From positions 27,203 to 91,202 of the forward strand of contig NW_027052945.1 of the NCBI RefSeq assembly GCF_011386835.1: DNA of 64,000 nucleotides, written 5' to 3'. Below the pieces are notes generated by a model. The model had not been told where the DNA came from. It was given only the letters and a program-made list of their open reading frames with translations, and made no database searches. Numbering within the stretch: the stretch's first letter is position 1; every line of letters begins with the position of its first letter. Position numbers and translations under genes: made by a program. This document shows, piece after piece, positions 44,763-55,770 of this stretch. Source of the stretch: Chrysemys picta bellii. Taxonomy: Eukaryota; Chordata; Testudines; Emydidae.

Positions 44763-45770
44763 CTAGTTTAAAGCCCTCCTCACTAGGTTAGCCAGCCTGC
44801 TGGCGAAGATGCTCTTCCCTCTCGTCGTTAGGTGGAGCCCGTCTCTGCCTAGCACTCCTCGTTCTTGGAACACCATCCCATGGTCAAAGAATCCAAAGCC
44901 TTCTCTCCAACACCACCTGCGTAGCCATTCGTTGAGTTCCATGATTCGACGGTCTCTACCCAGGCCTTTTCCTTGCACAGGGAGGATGGACGAGAACGCC
45001 ACTTGCGCCTCAAACTCCTTTATCCTTCTTCCCAGAGCCACGTAGTCTGCAGTGATCCGCTCAAGGTCATTCTTGGCAGTATCATTGGTGCCCACGTGGA
45101 GAAGCAGGAAGGGGTAGCGATCCGAAGGTTTGATGAGTCTCGGCAGTCTCTCCGTCACATCGTGTATCCTAGCTCCTGGCAAGCAGCAGACCTCTCGGTT
45201 TTCCCGGTCGGGGCGGCAGATAGATGACTCAGTCCCCCTGAGGAGGGAGTCCCCGACCACCACCACCCTCCTCCTCCTCTTGGGAGTGGTGGTCGTGGAA
45301 CCCCCATCCCTAGGACAGTGCATCTTTTGCCTTCCAATCGGTGGAGTCTCCTTCTGCTCCCTTCCCTCAGATGGGTCATCTAGTCCACTCTCCGCATTAG
45401 TACCTGTAGAGAGAACATGGAAACGATTGCTCACCTGTATCTCCATTGCTGGTGCATGGACGCTCCTCTTTCTTCTTCTGGAGGTCACATGCTGCCAAAC
45501 CTCTTCACAATCCTTCTGTCCCTGCTGCGCCTGTTCTGAATCTTCAGAACATTGTGGCCGTAGAAGCATCTCCTGACGTCTGTCCAGGAAATCTTCATTT
45601 TCCCTTATGCAACGCAGAGTCGATACTCGTTTCTCCAGGCCTCGAACCTTCTCTTCCAATATGGAGACCAGCTTGCCCTTCGTACAGACAAAGTCGCTTC
45701 TGTCCTGTGGAAGAAAGACAAACATGGCACAACCTGTGCAGGTGACAACAGCTGATCGCTCACCTTCCAT
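44763..45770 (-). CDS. CR1-B ORF1, intact (335 residues)
   Basis: CR1 ORF1 encodes a nucleic-acid-binding, esterase-containing protein packaged with the LINE RNA. The ATG at 45770 opens a 335-residue frame with no stop until 44763. The N-terminus has CTGC and a second half-pair (FVCTKG, where the fourth Cys of the knuckle appears changed to Gly). Next comes a coiled-coil-like [13 protein letters not shown], a basic SRRRKRSVH stretch, and the SGNH blocks [10 protein letters not shown] and [13 protein letters not shown]. The [10 protein letters not shown] at the end resembles block V with its DxxH dyad. Confidence 0.88.
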   Translation of the reverse strand: MEGERSAVVTCTGCAMFVFLPQDRSDFVCTKGKLVSILEEKVRGLEKRVSTLRCIRENEDFLDRRQEMLLRPQCSEDSEQAQQGQKDCEEVWQHVTSRRRKRSVHAPAMEIQVSNRFHVLSTGTNAESGLDDPSEGREQKETPPIGRQKMHCPRDGGSTTTTPKRRRRVVVVGDSLLRGTESSICRPDRENREVCCLPGARIHDVTERLPRLIKPSDRYPFLLLHVGTNDTAKNDLERITADYVALGRRIKEFEAQVAFSSILPVQGKGLGRDRRIMELNEWLRRWCWREGFGFFDHGMVFQERGVLGRDGLHLTTRGKSIFASRLANLVRRALN

Positions 45771-46190
45771 ATCACCGTCCTCTTAAGAGCTTCCTCAACT
45801 GTTGCAGGAACTACTCAGAGAAACCCATAGATGAAAGCCTCAGTGGGCTCTGCCCAGGCAAACTCCCGCTTTTAGCCTCTGCTGTTCGCCGCTCAGCTGG
45901 TTCGCTGCTGACTGGCCTTATATACCAGTCAGGCCCCCTCAAGGCCCACCTGGAACAAAGCACTCCCAATTCACACTTTTCAAACAACCAAGCAAGCAAT
46001 CAAGCACACGGTCAAACTGACCAACTGTCCCAGCAGCAGACACTCAGATACTCACCAACACAGCCCCCCTAATGCAGCACTTAGCGTACCTCCTCTCGGA
46101 CAGCTCCCAGGCAAACTTCCTCTGTTAGCCTCTGCTGTTCGCCGCTCAGCTGGTTTGCTGCTGACTGCCCTTATATACCAGTTAGGCCCC
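45771..46190 (-). promoter_or_regulatory. CR1-B tandem 5' UTR monomers with TATA boxes
   Basis: On the minus strand, tggtatataaggscagtcagcagc occurs twice (TATA near 46172 and 45920, period about 252), each followed by gagcggcgaacagcagagg. This is unrelated in sequence to the monomers of CR1-A, but the arrangement is the same. Confidence 0.65.
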
Positions 46191-46974
46191 ATTATATAAT
46201 AAATATATAATATATATAATAAAAAAATAATAAAATATTGTGCTTAGCTGTCGGTTAATTTTAGATAGCAATTGGATTTTTAAATTAAATTGGTAGAAGA
46301 AGAACCATCCTTTGAATTTGCACTGGCCTTTCTGTCTCTGTCATATATTCCTAGAGCAGCTTCTCTCGATGGAGTGACACTTCTGGGCCTAGCCAGTGAG
46401 CACAGTCATGGGATCAAATAGCTCTTAAGTCTTGGCATGACCAGCAATGGTCCTAAAACTTTAGGATGCAGAAAGTCACCTTCCTGGAGCTGTGAGCCAA
46501 ACATTGTCTTGACCTGCAGTGCTAGAACACCAATTAGCATGGAGACATGCGTGGCAATTGCAGTGTGGAGCTTATCTCTTCAGATTGCTGCCACTTGGTG
46601 GTGAACCAGTTTGGTGTGGGGAAATCCACAGTGAGGGAAGTTGATGGAGGTGTGCAAAGCTCTTCCCTCCATATATGCTGTTGCATAAGGTGATCAGGCT
46701 AGGTAATATTCAAACCAAGTAGCTCAGGTTTTCCAGCTGCGGTGAGGCTAGCGTTGTGATCACTTTGCCCATTCTTTGCCTATCTCATCAAGCATTTGTC
46801 CATGAACAAGATGGGGTAATTCTCCATGGTTTTGCAGCCCTCATTGGATCACTGGAGCAAATTCACGGACATTAATGTTGGATGGCTGGGAAAAGCACTG
46901 TGTTTTCATAATTATCGTGTGGTAATTGAATTGTGTGGTTTCTATACTTGTGATAAAATATATCAGTCTGTGAG
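46191..46974. other. No gene recognised
   Basis: A short (ATATAT)-rich tract at 46190-46235 marks the 5' boundary of CR1-B. The rest is unique-looking. Confidence 0.45.
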
Positions 46975-47660
46975 CTATTCATAGATGTTAAGGTCCCAAC
47001 AGAACATTACATCATCTATTCTGACCTCCCTTCTATCAATCCCATACCATTAAATTTCACCAAGTTAGCTCTGTATGGAACCCAATAATTTGTGTTTGAC
47101 TAAAGCGTCTTTCAGAAAGGAATCTAGGCTTGATTTGACGACATCAAGAGATTGAAAAACCACCACTTCCTTTAGTAGTTTGTTCCAATGGTTAATCACC
47201 CTCACTGTTAAAAATGTGAGCTATTATTTCTAATCTGAATTGTTCTGGCTTTTACTTCTAGTCATTGGTCGTTGTTAGGACTTTCTCTGCTAGATTAAAG
47301 AGCTCTTTAATACGCAGTATTTTCTCCCCACAAATGTTCTTGTGCAGTGTATTCACACTGTATTCACATCACCTCTCAATCTTCTTTTCGATAAGCGCAA
47401 CAGATTCAGCTCTTTAAATGTGTCCTTTTCAGTCATTTTCTCCTGCCCTTGAATTATAGTTCCAGCTCTTTTCTGTGCCCTCTCCAATTTTTCATAATCC
47501 TTTTTAAAATGTGGACCCCAGAATTGGATGCAGTATTTCAATATCAGTCTCTCCAAGGCTGGATACAGAAGTAAAAATCACTACCCCCCTGTTTTACACC
47601 CCAGGGTCACATTAGCTCTTTTTGAAACAGCATTACAGTGGGAGATCATGTTAAGTTATT
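46975..47660 (-). mobile_element. Ancient CR1 fragment
   Basis: The minus strand gives LILKYCIQFWGPHFKKDYEKLERAQ and LNLLRLSKRRLRGD, the distal RT of CR1, and a decayed 3' part down to 46975. It is far more diverged than the other copies. Confidence 0.8.
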
Positions 47661-48439
47661 TGGCCACTGTCACCAGCTGAATCCTTTTCAGAGTCACTGC
47701 AGTACCTGTTTGCTTGCCCTTTGAACAATCATATAACTATAGCTGATTAATAAATCCTTCCATTCTTATAACAACCAAAGCAAATACTTGTGTTTTTATT
47801 GCTAGAAAAAAACGTCTTCAACATTGAGTAAAGTTTTCAAAAGTGCCTAAGAGCCAGATTTTCAAATATATTTAGGTGCCTAAACATGCAGCTCGGTGCA
47901 TAGCAAGATTTTCAAAAGAACCTGGGCACCTAATTCCCATTATCAGAGCTGTATATGAGAAGATGAGAATCAGGTCCAAGAGTCTTCAAACTTGAAACTG
48001 TTCACTGCCAGCCTATCAGACCTGAAGAACTGAGTCTGTTAGCACTAATGCTGCCTTTTTAACAACACTGTGTGTTTATTATTCTTTAAGGGGATTTTGA
48101 TCTCCGCCCTGTAGTCAGCACTTGGTATGGATTTACATTAGTATAACTCTCCAGTATTCTTCTGCTCTCATTCCAGGAATAGGTGAAAGCAGCACAAGGG
48201 AGGATATTTCAGTTCAGTTAAATGCATTAAATTAAAAAAGAAAACAACTTATGGACAGTTTAATATCAAGATCTACTGCTATGCGATGAGACAGCTTCAG
48301 AAAGTGAAGCTGGATACAGAAGTTAAAACTGTCAACTGAAAACAGACTCTCCTTAAGTAATGGACTATTAGAGAACTGAGAGCCCCTCAGAGTCTCTGAA
48401 ACTGCTCAAAACAGTTTTTCAGGGTTCAGCAGGTAACTG
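47661..48439. other. No gene; short repeat at 47830-47945
   Basis: The aagttttcaaaagtgcctaag / tttaggtgcctaaac repeat also seen at 41880 lies here. The remainder is unassigned. Confidence 0.45.
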
Positions 48440-48849
48440 AAACCTGAACCTTAACTATAGCATGGATATCACACTTGTATACTTAAATACTTAATATATT
48501 TTAGAGAAGACTTACAAAAATACCGAAAACCCTAATATTTAATACTAATTGGGCCAGAAAGCAAGTGCAAATGGCTCTGTAGGCCAGGGACTAGGATGCT
48601 CACCGGGGAGGGCTGCACATCTGGGTCTCAGACTCTGTGCATATGGCTATTTAATTATTTATACAAGGATAGCTTCGACAGGAGAGATTGCAAAGCACCC
48701 CCTTAGAAGAGCCAGCAGCCCTGCAGTTAGGTCACTTGCCTAGGAAAGGGGAGAGGAGGGATTCAAAGCTGGGCTGCCTGCAGTTCTTCTGAGTGACTTA
48801 TTAACTGGGCTATCAGTGATCAGAGGGGCACCGCCTCCTCCTCAGTGAT

Positions 48850-50262
48850 TAGAATGATTGGAAAAAGGCAACTATAGTGCCCATCTTTAAAAAAGGGAAG
48901 AAGGAGAACCCGGGGAACTACAGGTGGTCAGTCTCACCTCACTACCTGGAAAAATCATGGAGTAGGTCCTGAAGGAATCAATTTTGAAGCACTTGGAGGA
49001 GAGGAAGGTTATCAGGAACAGTCAACATAGATTCACCAAAGGCAAGTCAACCTGATTGCCTTCTATGATAAGATAAATGGCTCTGTGGATATGGGGAAAT
49101 CAGTGGACGTGATATAGCTTGACTTTAGCAAAGCTTTTGATACAGTCTCCCACAGTAGTCTTGCCAGCAAGTTAAAAAAGTATGGATTGGATATATGGAC
49201 AATAAGGTGGATAGAAAGCTGGCTGGATTGTCGGGCTTAACAGGTAGTGTCTATTTGGCAGCCGGTAGCAAATGTGGAGTGCCCCAGGGGTTGGTCCTGG
49301 GGCAGGTTTTGTTTAGTATCCTCATTAATGATATGGATGATGGTCTGGATTGCACACTCAGCAAGTTCATGGATGACACTAACCTGGGGGGATAGGTAGA
49401 TACTCTGGAGGGTAGGGATAGGATACAGAAGGACCTAGAGATATTGGAGGATTGGACCAAAAGAAATCTGATGAGGTTCAACAATGACAAGTGCAGAGTC
49501 CTGCACTTAGGACGGAAGAATACCAAGCACTGCTACAGACTAGGGACCGAATGGCTAGACAGCAGTTCAGCAGAAAAGGACCTAGGGGTTACAGTGGACG
49601 AGAAACTGGAATTGAGTCCACAATGTGCCCTTGTTGCCAAGAAGGCTAACAGCATTTTGGGCTGTATAACTAGGAGCATTGCCAGCAGATTGAGGGATGC
49701 GATCATTCCCCTCTATTCAGCATTGATGAGGCCTCATCTGGAATACTGTGTCCAGTTTTCAGCCCCACACCACAAGAAGGATGTGGACAAATTGGAAAGA
49801 GTCCTGGAGAGGGCAACAAAAAGAATCAGAGAGCTGGGGCACATGACTTACGAGGAGAGGCTAAGGGACCTGGGCTTGTTTAATCTGCAGAAGAGAAGAG
49901 TGAGGGGGATTTGATAGCAGCCTTCAACTATCTGAAGGGGGGGTTCCAAAGAGGATGGAACTAGGCTATTTTCAGGGGTGGTAGATGACAGAACAAGGAG
50001 CAATGGTCTCAAGTTGCAGTGGAGGAGGTTTAGGTTGGATATTAGGAAACACTGTTTCACTAGGAAGGTGGTGAAGCACTGGAATGGATTACCAAGGGAG
50101 GTGGTGGAATCTGCTTCCTTAGAGGTTTTTAAGTTCCGCCTTGACAAAGCCCTGGCTGGGATGATTTAGTTAGTGTTGGTCCTGCTTTGAGCAGGGAGTT
50201 GGACTAGATGACCTCCTGAGGTTTCTTCCAACCCTAATCTTCTATGATTCTATGATAACCAT
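48850..50262 (+). mobile_element. CR1 LINE copy E, 5'-truncated, decayed
   Basis: The plus strand starts in the RT domain (DWKKATIVPIFKKGKKE) and carries [13 protein letters not shown], a [13 protein letters not shown] version of motif B and a mutated FMDDTNL in place of FADDTKL. It ends at ttctatgattctatgataa. Several stops and frameshifts are present (49135, 49230, 49915). Confidence 0.9.
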
Positions 50263-50357
50263 GCTCAGAAACTTATCAAATTCCATTTTCCAACTCATTC
50301 TGTTGCTTACCCCACAACTCCTGCGGGGACGCTGCTCCAGAATCTCCCTCCTCTGAT

Positions 50358-51374
50358 CATAGAATCCTAGAATATCAGGGTTGGAAGGGACCTCAGAAGG
50401 TCATCTAGTCCAACCCCTTGCTCAAAGCAGGACCAATTCCCAACTAAATCATCCCAGCCAGGGCTTTGTCAAGCCTAACCTTAAAAACCTCTAATGAAGG
50501 AGATTCCACCACCTCCCTAGGTAACCCATTCCAGTGCTTCACCACCCTCCTAGTGAAATAGTGTTTCCTAATATCCAACCTAAACCTCCCCAACTGCAAC
50601 TTGAGACCATTGCTCCTTGTTCTGTCATCTGCCACCACTGAGAACAGCCGAGCTCCATCCTCTTTGGAACCCCCCTTCAGGTAGTTGAAGGCTGCTATCA
50701 AATCCCCCCTCATTCTTCTCTTCTGCAGACTAAGCAATCCCAGTTCCCTCAGCCTTTCCTCATAAGTCATGTGCTCCAGCCCCCTAATCATTTTTGTTGC
50801 CCTCCGCTGGACTCTTTCCAATTTTTCCACATCCTTCTTGTAGTGTGGGGCCCAAAACTGGACACAGTACTCGAGATGAGGCCTCACCAATGTCGAATAG
50901 AGGGGAACGATCACGTTCCTCGATCTGCTGGCAATGCCCCTACTTATACAGCCCAAAATGCCGTTAGCCTTCTTGGCAACAAGGGCACACTGTTGACTCA
51001 TATCCAGCTTTTTGTCCACTGTAACCCTTAGGTCCTTTTCTGCAGAACTGCTGCCTAGCCACTCAGTTCCTAGTCTGTAGCAGTGCATGGGATTCTTCCG
51101 TCCTAAGTGCAGGACTCTGCACTTGTCCTTGTTGAACCTCATCAGGTTTCTTTTGGCCCAATCCTCTAATTTGTCTAGGTCCCTCTGTATCCTATCCCTA
51201 CCCTCCAGCTTATCTACCACTCCTCCCAGTTTAGTGTCATCTGCAAACTTGCTGAGAGTGCAGTCCATGCCATCCTCCAGACCATTAATGAAGATATTGA
51301 ACAAAACCTGCCCCAGGACCGACATGGAGCCGTTGATCACTACCTGTTGAGCCCGACGATCTAGCCAGCTTTCT
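50358..51374 (-). mobile_element. CR1 LINE copy C, 5'-truncated
   Basis: The minus strand holds a continuous 298-residue distal RT (50444-51340) with [16 protein letters not shown] and [18 protein letters not shown] 13-residue in-frame deletion removes the [13 protein letters not shown] motif B segment. The 3' tail ends at tagaatcctagaatatcagg. Confidence 0.92.
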
Positions 51375-51588
51375 AGATGGGCACAAAGCTTCAGTTTCCA
51401 GCCTGAATTTCATTCAGGGCCAGTTATACTCCATTTATTCTTTTGACAAATTTGTTCATTAACTCCAGTTCCTCCTCTCCCTCTCTGGTGTTCTCTTCCC
51501 CAGTACATTTACACAGAGCTAGCACATCCCCTCTCAGCCCTTCCTTTGCTAGGTAAATCAAGCTCAGTTCTTTTAGTCTCCTCTCCTA

Positions 51589-51884
51589 AAGGTACGTCTT
51601 CACTACCCGCCGTATTGGTGGGTAGCAATTGATTTATCCGGGATCGATATATCGCGTCTCGTTAAGACGCGATATATCGATCCCCAAACGCGCTCACCGT
51701 CGACTCCGGAACTCCACCAGAGCGAGCGGCGATAGCGCAGTCGACGGGGGAGCCGCGGCCGTCGATCCCGCGCTGTCTGGACTCCAGGTAATTTGATCCA
51801 AGATACTTCGATCCAAGATATTCGCGTAGCTGAAGTTGCGTATCTTGGATCGATCCCCCCCCCACAATGTAGACCAGCCCTTAG
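51589..51884. mobile_element. Palindromic MITE (tacgtcttcactacc type)
   Basis: Same family as 38229. The copy-1 site near 18550 is empty, and the short flanks (cta / tag) fit a 3-bp TWA-like duplication of Harbinger elements, though they are not perfect. Confidence 0.78.
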
Positions 51885-52828
51885 ACAGTCACTCCATGTC
51901 TCTGATCATCCTGGGAGCCCATCTCTGCACCTTTCCAGTTTGAATTAATTCCCCTCTGGCTGAGGTTGTGGAACAGCCCACAAACCCCAGGGCAGTAGAG
52001 CAGCCTCTCTGACAAAGTATGCAGTTCCTGGGTGTTGAGCCTTGAAGTTGAGGAAAAGCTATCATTTTTGCAGAAGTAGAGAAGGAGCCAGGGGAGGGAT
52101 TTGAGTAGGGAGGGGATGACATGGTTGGAGCACAATTGAGGCAGCTGATTTTGTTGTCACAATGTTTGATCAGGCTCTTCATTGTTCTGGTGGGAGAGGC
52201 GATCTTGAGAAGCAACAAAAGAAGATGGTGCAAGGGGTGAGACTCAAGCAGAGTGCCCCTGGCCACAGGGGAAACAACCCATGTAACCTCCTTGCCTACC
52301 ACATGGGCATGAGGAAGATGAAAGCAGGAAAACTTTCCAAGCCCCTGCAGCCAGAAGGATTCTCCAGCAGTAGCCTTTGCTTCTCCCTTGAACACACCCC
52401 TTTGGTCCCAGAAATTACCTTTGTCTTCATTTCAGATCACACAGAGGAAGAAAAAAAGGCAAATTATGAGCTTTCATTCTGCCATGTTCATGGCGATAGT
52501 CCAACTGTTGAACACAATGTGCTGGGCTTGTGAAAGAGAGGGACAGATTTACAATCAGTGGTTTAAAACACACCTGTCTTCAATATGCCGTGTGATCCGG
52601 TGGGATCCAGGGGAGGCAGGGAGAAGTCATTGGCTGTGGAGATGACGATAGAACTTGGAGGCAGAGAGGTGTGATGGGCTGGGGGAGTTGGGAGAGGGAA
52701 GCATAGGAAAGGGAGTCACAGTAGGAGTCTTTGTTGGGTGGGAGGGTCATGGGCGAGGGAAGCCCCGTCCCTTAGTGGGAGGTGTTTCAGGGGACTATGG
52801 AAGAAGGAAGAGGGAAAATGGAACTTAA

Positions 52829-52849
52829 AAATTTCAGCAAGAATTTCCT
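52829..52849 (-). pseudogene. 21-bp micro-exon, copy 3, donor lost
   Basis: The acceptor ctcttttag and the 21 bases (aggaaattcttgctgaaattt) are conserved relative to 14897 and 19729, but the donor is ttaagt instead of gtaagt. This copy cannot splice normally. Confidence 0.55.
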
Positions 52850-52990
52850 CTAAAAGAGAAAAAAAATTACTAATGTCTGTTAGCTGTTATGAAGTTGTAG
52901 TATAGTGGTCCGTTCCCTGCCCTCTCACTCTGTACGATTTTCAAATTTTTGCAAAGTCAAACACTAGTAATTGTCATATGTTTCTTTGTT

Positions 52991-53289
52991 TGTTGGTTTT
53001 CTGGTTTTGGAATGCACTTTTCTGCCATTGTTTCATTTTTCCCTTGAAATATTTTTTGTATGAAAATGCATATTTGGGTCAACCAAAACATTTCATGACT
53101 TCATGTTGTTTTTTATCATTGTTTCAGTGGAGAACAAAAAAAAGCCTTTTTGGGGGGAATATTAAAACATTCATTTTGAGATTTGCAAATTGAAAGATCA
53201 GTTTTGGCGCTAGATTCGCAGGGGAATTACACACCATACACCAAATAGGGATAATGGTGCCTCCTTATACCAACAGACCAGTGATTTTT
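52991..53289. other. AT-rich degraded repeat
   Basis: It contains ttttcccttgaaatatttttt and tttcattttgagatttgc, similar in texture to 40340-40700. Confidence 0.4.
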
Positions 53290-55770
53290 TTTCAATCAAC
53301 AATCTGTAAGTGAGGAGGCAATTGATCGACTGCCCCAGTTTGATATCACCATATCTCTTACTGACTGAAACTGCGAAAGCAATTGACCTGCTGTCAAATG
53401 GTAAAGAACCTGGAGCAGAAGTGATACCAGCAGAAGTCTACAAGGTCAGAGGCTTGCACATGGCTCTGAAACTGACTGAATTTTTCCAGTCAATGTGGGC
53501 TCTAAAACTATACCCCAGGAACAAAAGGCTGCATCTATCGTCCACTTGTACAAGTGGAAAGATAACAGACAGACCTGCAACAACTGTTAGGGCATCTCCT
53601 TATCAAGATCCAGCAAAATTCTTGCCAGAATTGCCTTGAACAAGGGCTCCTGCCTGCGTGTCAGTGTGGCTTCAGAAAAAGGTGCGGAACCACAGATATG
53701 GTGTCTGCTGCGTCTCAACTTCAGGAGAAATGTCAGGAACAGAACTCCAACCTGTATATGACTTTCTGTAGAGGGACGGACTCACCCCTGCGGCGCCTCC
53801 TGCTGGTCTCTTCTGGGAATTAGCTCGATTTCCAGCCCAGAGCACCCTCTGCAGGCCGGTGATCCGCCTGTCCTTTGGCCCCCGTGTCCTTCCCGGACAC
53901 TGGTGCCCTTTTATCTGGGGTGCTGCCCCCTGGCAGTACACCCCTCAGTACTAGGGTCTCCCCTCCCCAGGGAACGCCCACCCACTAGCCTTACCTTGCC
54001 TCCGAATAAGGCCACTGCCAGTCACCAACTAGCCCCCGCTCCCTGGGGCAGACTGCAGTATAGGCCACTCATCTCAGGCAAGGTTAGGTTTGGACCTGCT
54101 GCCTGGGCCTACCCCTGGGCTGCCCTCTGCAACCCCCAGTACTCCTTGGCCTCCTACTAGGCCGCAGCCTGGGGCTTTTCAGGCTGGAGCTCCCCAGCTC
54201 CTCAGCCTGTCCCCAGCCCTGCTCCACTCAGGTACTCTGTCTCTAGCTCACTGCAGCCAGGCCCTTCTCCCTCTGAAGGCAGAGAGAGATTGCTTGGCCT
54301 CTGGCTCATAGCCTTTTTATATAGGGCCAGATGAGGCCTGATTGGGGTGTGGCCCAGCTGCAGCTGCTTCCCAATCAGCCCAGCTTAGCACCTCCCAGCC
54401 ACAACCCTTCCCCTTGGGCTGTTTTAAGCCCTTCAGGGCAGGAGCGAGGTAACCACCCCGCTACACTTTCATTGACCTGACAAAGCATTGGATGCAGTCA
54501 GTCGGGAGGGCCTTTGGAAAATCATGGCAAAATTCAGTTTCCCAGAGAAATTCATTGCAGTGGTTCATCAATTTCATGATGGCTCGTGCTGTGGAAGATG
54601 GTGAGTCATCTGAACCATTCCCAGTCACCAAGGGAGTCGAGCAGGGCTGTGTGCTGGCACCAGCGCTCTTCAGTATGATGTTTTCTGGCATATTACAGAT
54701 GCGTTTGGTGACTGTGACGTCTGGATTGGCATCAGATACCGGACTGATGGGAAACTCTTCAATCTGAGGAAACTACAGGCAAAGCCAAAGGTACAGGAAG
54801 TGGCTGTTCATGATCTGTTTGCTGATGACTGTTCCCTGAATGCCAGATTTGAGTCTGACGTGTAGCAAAGTGTGGACTAGTTCTCTTCAGCCTGTGACAC
54901 TTTTGGTCTCACAATCAACATCAAGAAGAGAAAAGTGATGTCCAGCCTGCTGCACCAGGAAAGCCTGATATAGGGCCTGCTATTACAGTGAATGGCCAAG
55001 CCCTCCGGGCAGTGGACAAGTTCAGCTATCTGGGCAGTGCACTGTTGTGTGAAGTTCACATGGATAATTAAACCAACACCAGAATTGACAAAGCAAGTGT
55101 AGCCTTTGGGAGCACAGAGACATTAGCCAACAAACAAAACTGAACATCTACAAAGTCATCATGTTGCCAACTCTGAGGTATCCATGCAAAACCTGGACAG
55201 TGTACCTGAATTACTTTCACATGGGCTGTCTGAGGAAACTGATGAGGATAAGATGGTAAGACAACGTTCCAGATATTGAGGTTCTCAGATGGGTAGGCAC
55301 TCCAAGCATGAAATCACAGGGGAGATGGGCAGGCCATGTCACCAGACTGTCAGATGAGTCATTGTCAGAGAAGATCTTTTATGGTGAGTTAAAGGAGAGA
55401 AAGTGCTCTCAGGGAGGCCAGAATAAAAGTTTCAAAGATTCCCTCAAATTATCCTTGAGGTGTTTCAACATTGACCCAGAGTTTTGGGAAGATCTCGCTC
55501 ATGCTCGTTCTACCTGGTGAAGTCTCATGCATTCTGGAGCTACCGTCTATGAGCAGAGGAGAACTGCTGAGGCGGAGCAGAAGTGCCAGCAAGGTAACTC
55601 TCGTAAGAGCAGCATGTCCATTGTTAATCTAGTTACTCACAGTGGCATTTCTTGTTCAGTTTGCCATAGACAGTTCAAAGCTCTAATTGACCTGATCAGC
55701 CACTCACGTGTTTCCAGAAACCAAACCAACCAGTGATGTCATGGTCATCTCCAAACTCGAAGGACAAACA
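53290..55770 (+). mobile_element. Non-CR1 LINE, RT and C-terminal zinc finger, split by an LTR
   Basis: The plus strand reads TETAKAIDLLSNGKEPGAE (RT fingers), the LTR interruption at 53767-54465 in the middle of motif A (YMTF | IDLTKALDAV), then VEQGCVLAPALFSMMFS (motif B) and LFADDCSLNA (motif C). A distal segment follows with GRWAGHVTRLSD, then a C-terminal CSVCHRQFKALIDLISH zinc-finger-like tail ending near 55735. It is 5'-truncated and interrupted by many stops. This family is distinct from CR1; I leave the clade open. Confidence 0.82.
53767..54465 (-). mobile_element. Solo LTR, 699 bp, nested in the LINE
   Basis: It starts tgtagagggacgg and ends ccccgctaca. It is flanked by a perfect 5-bp duplication, ctttc, at 53762-53766 and 54466-54470. 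On the minus strand a TATA box (cctatataaaaagg near 54320) lies where an LTR promoter belongs. Confidence 0.9.

Larger units (their letters stand above)
42160..46190 (-). mobile_element. CR1 LINE copy B, near full length
   Basis: On the minus strand: two TATA-bearing 5' monomers (46190-45771), ORF1 (45770-44763), ORF2 endonuclease (44718-43432), a deletion junction near 43213, distal RT (43241-42246) and the 3' tail to about 42160. It is much less decayed than CR1-A. The catalytic first half of RT is missing, so it cannot be autonomous. Confidence 0.93.
48440..52990. repeat. Segmental duplication, copy 2 (partner 15140-19960)
   Basis: It is collinear with and in the same orientation as copy 1. 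Private insertions are CR1-E (48850-50262), CR1-C (50358-51374) and the MITE at 51589. Copy 1 provides empty sites for CR1-C (ctctgatgggtag near 18340) and the MITE (ctctcttacgg near 18550). Confidence 0.85.

Noticed and set aside
42573..45745. Plus-strand open frames over CR1-B, and equivalent antisense frames over CR1-A, C and D
   Set aside because: They are shadows of the CR1 ORFs; the same antisense frames recur in each copy because the sequences are the same.
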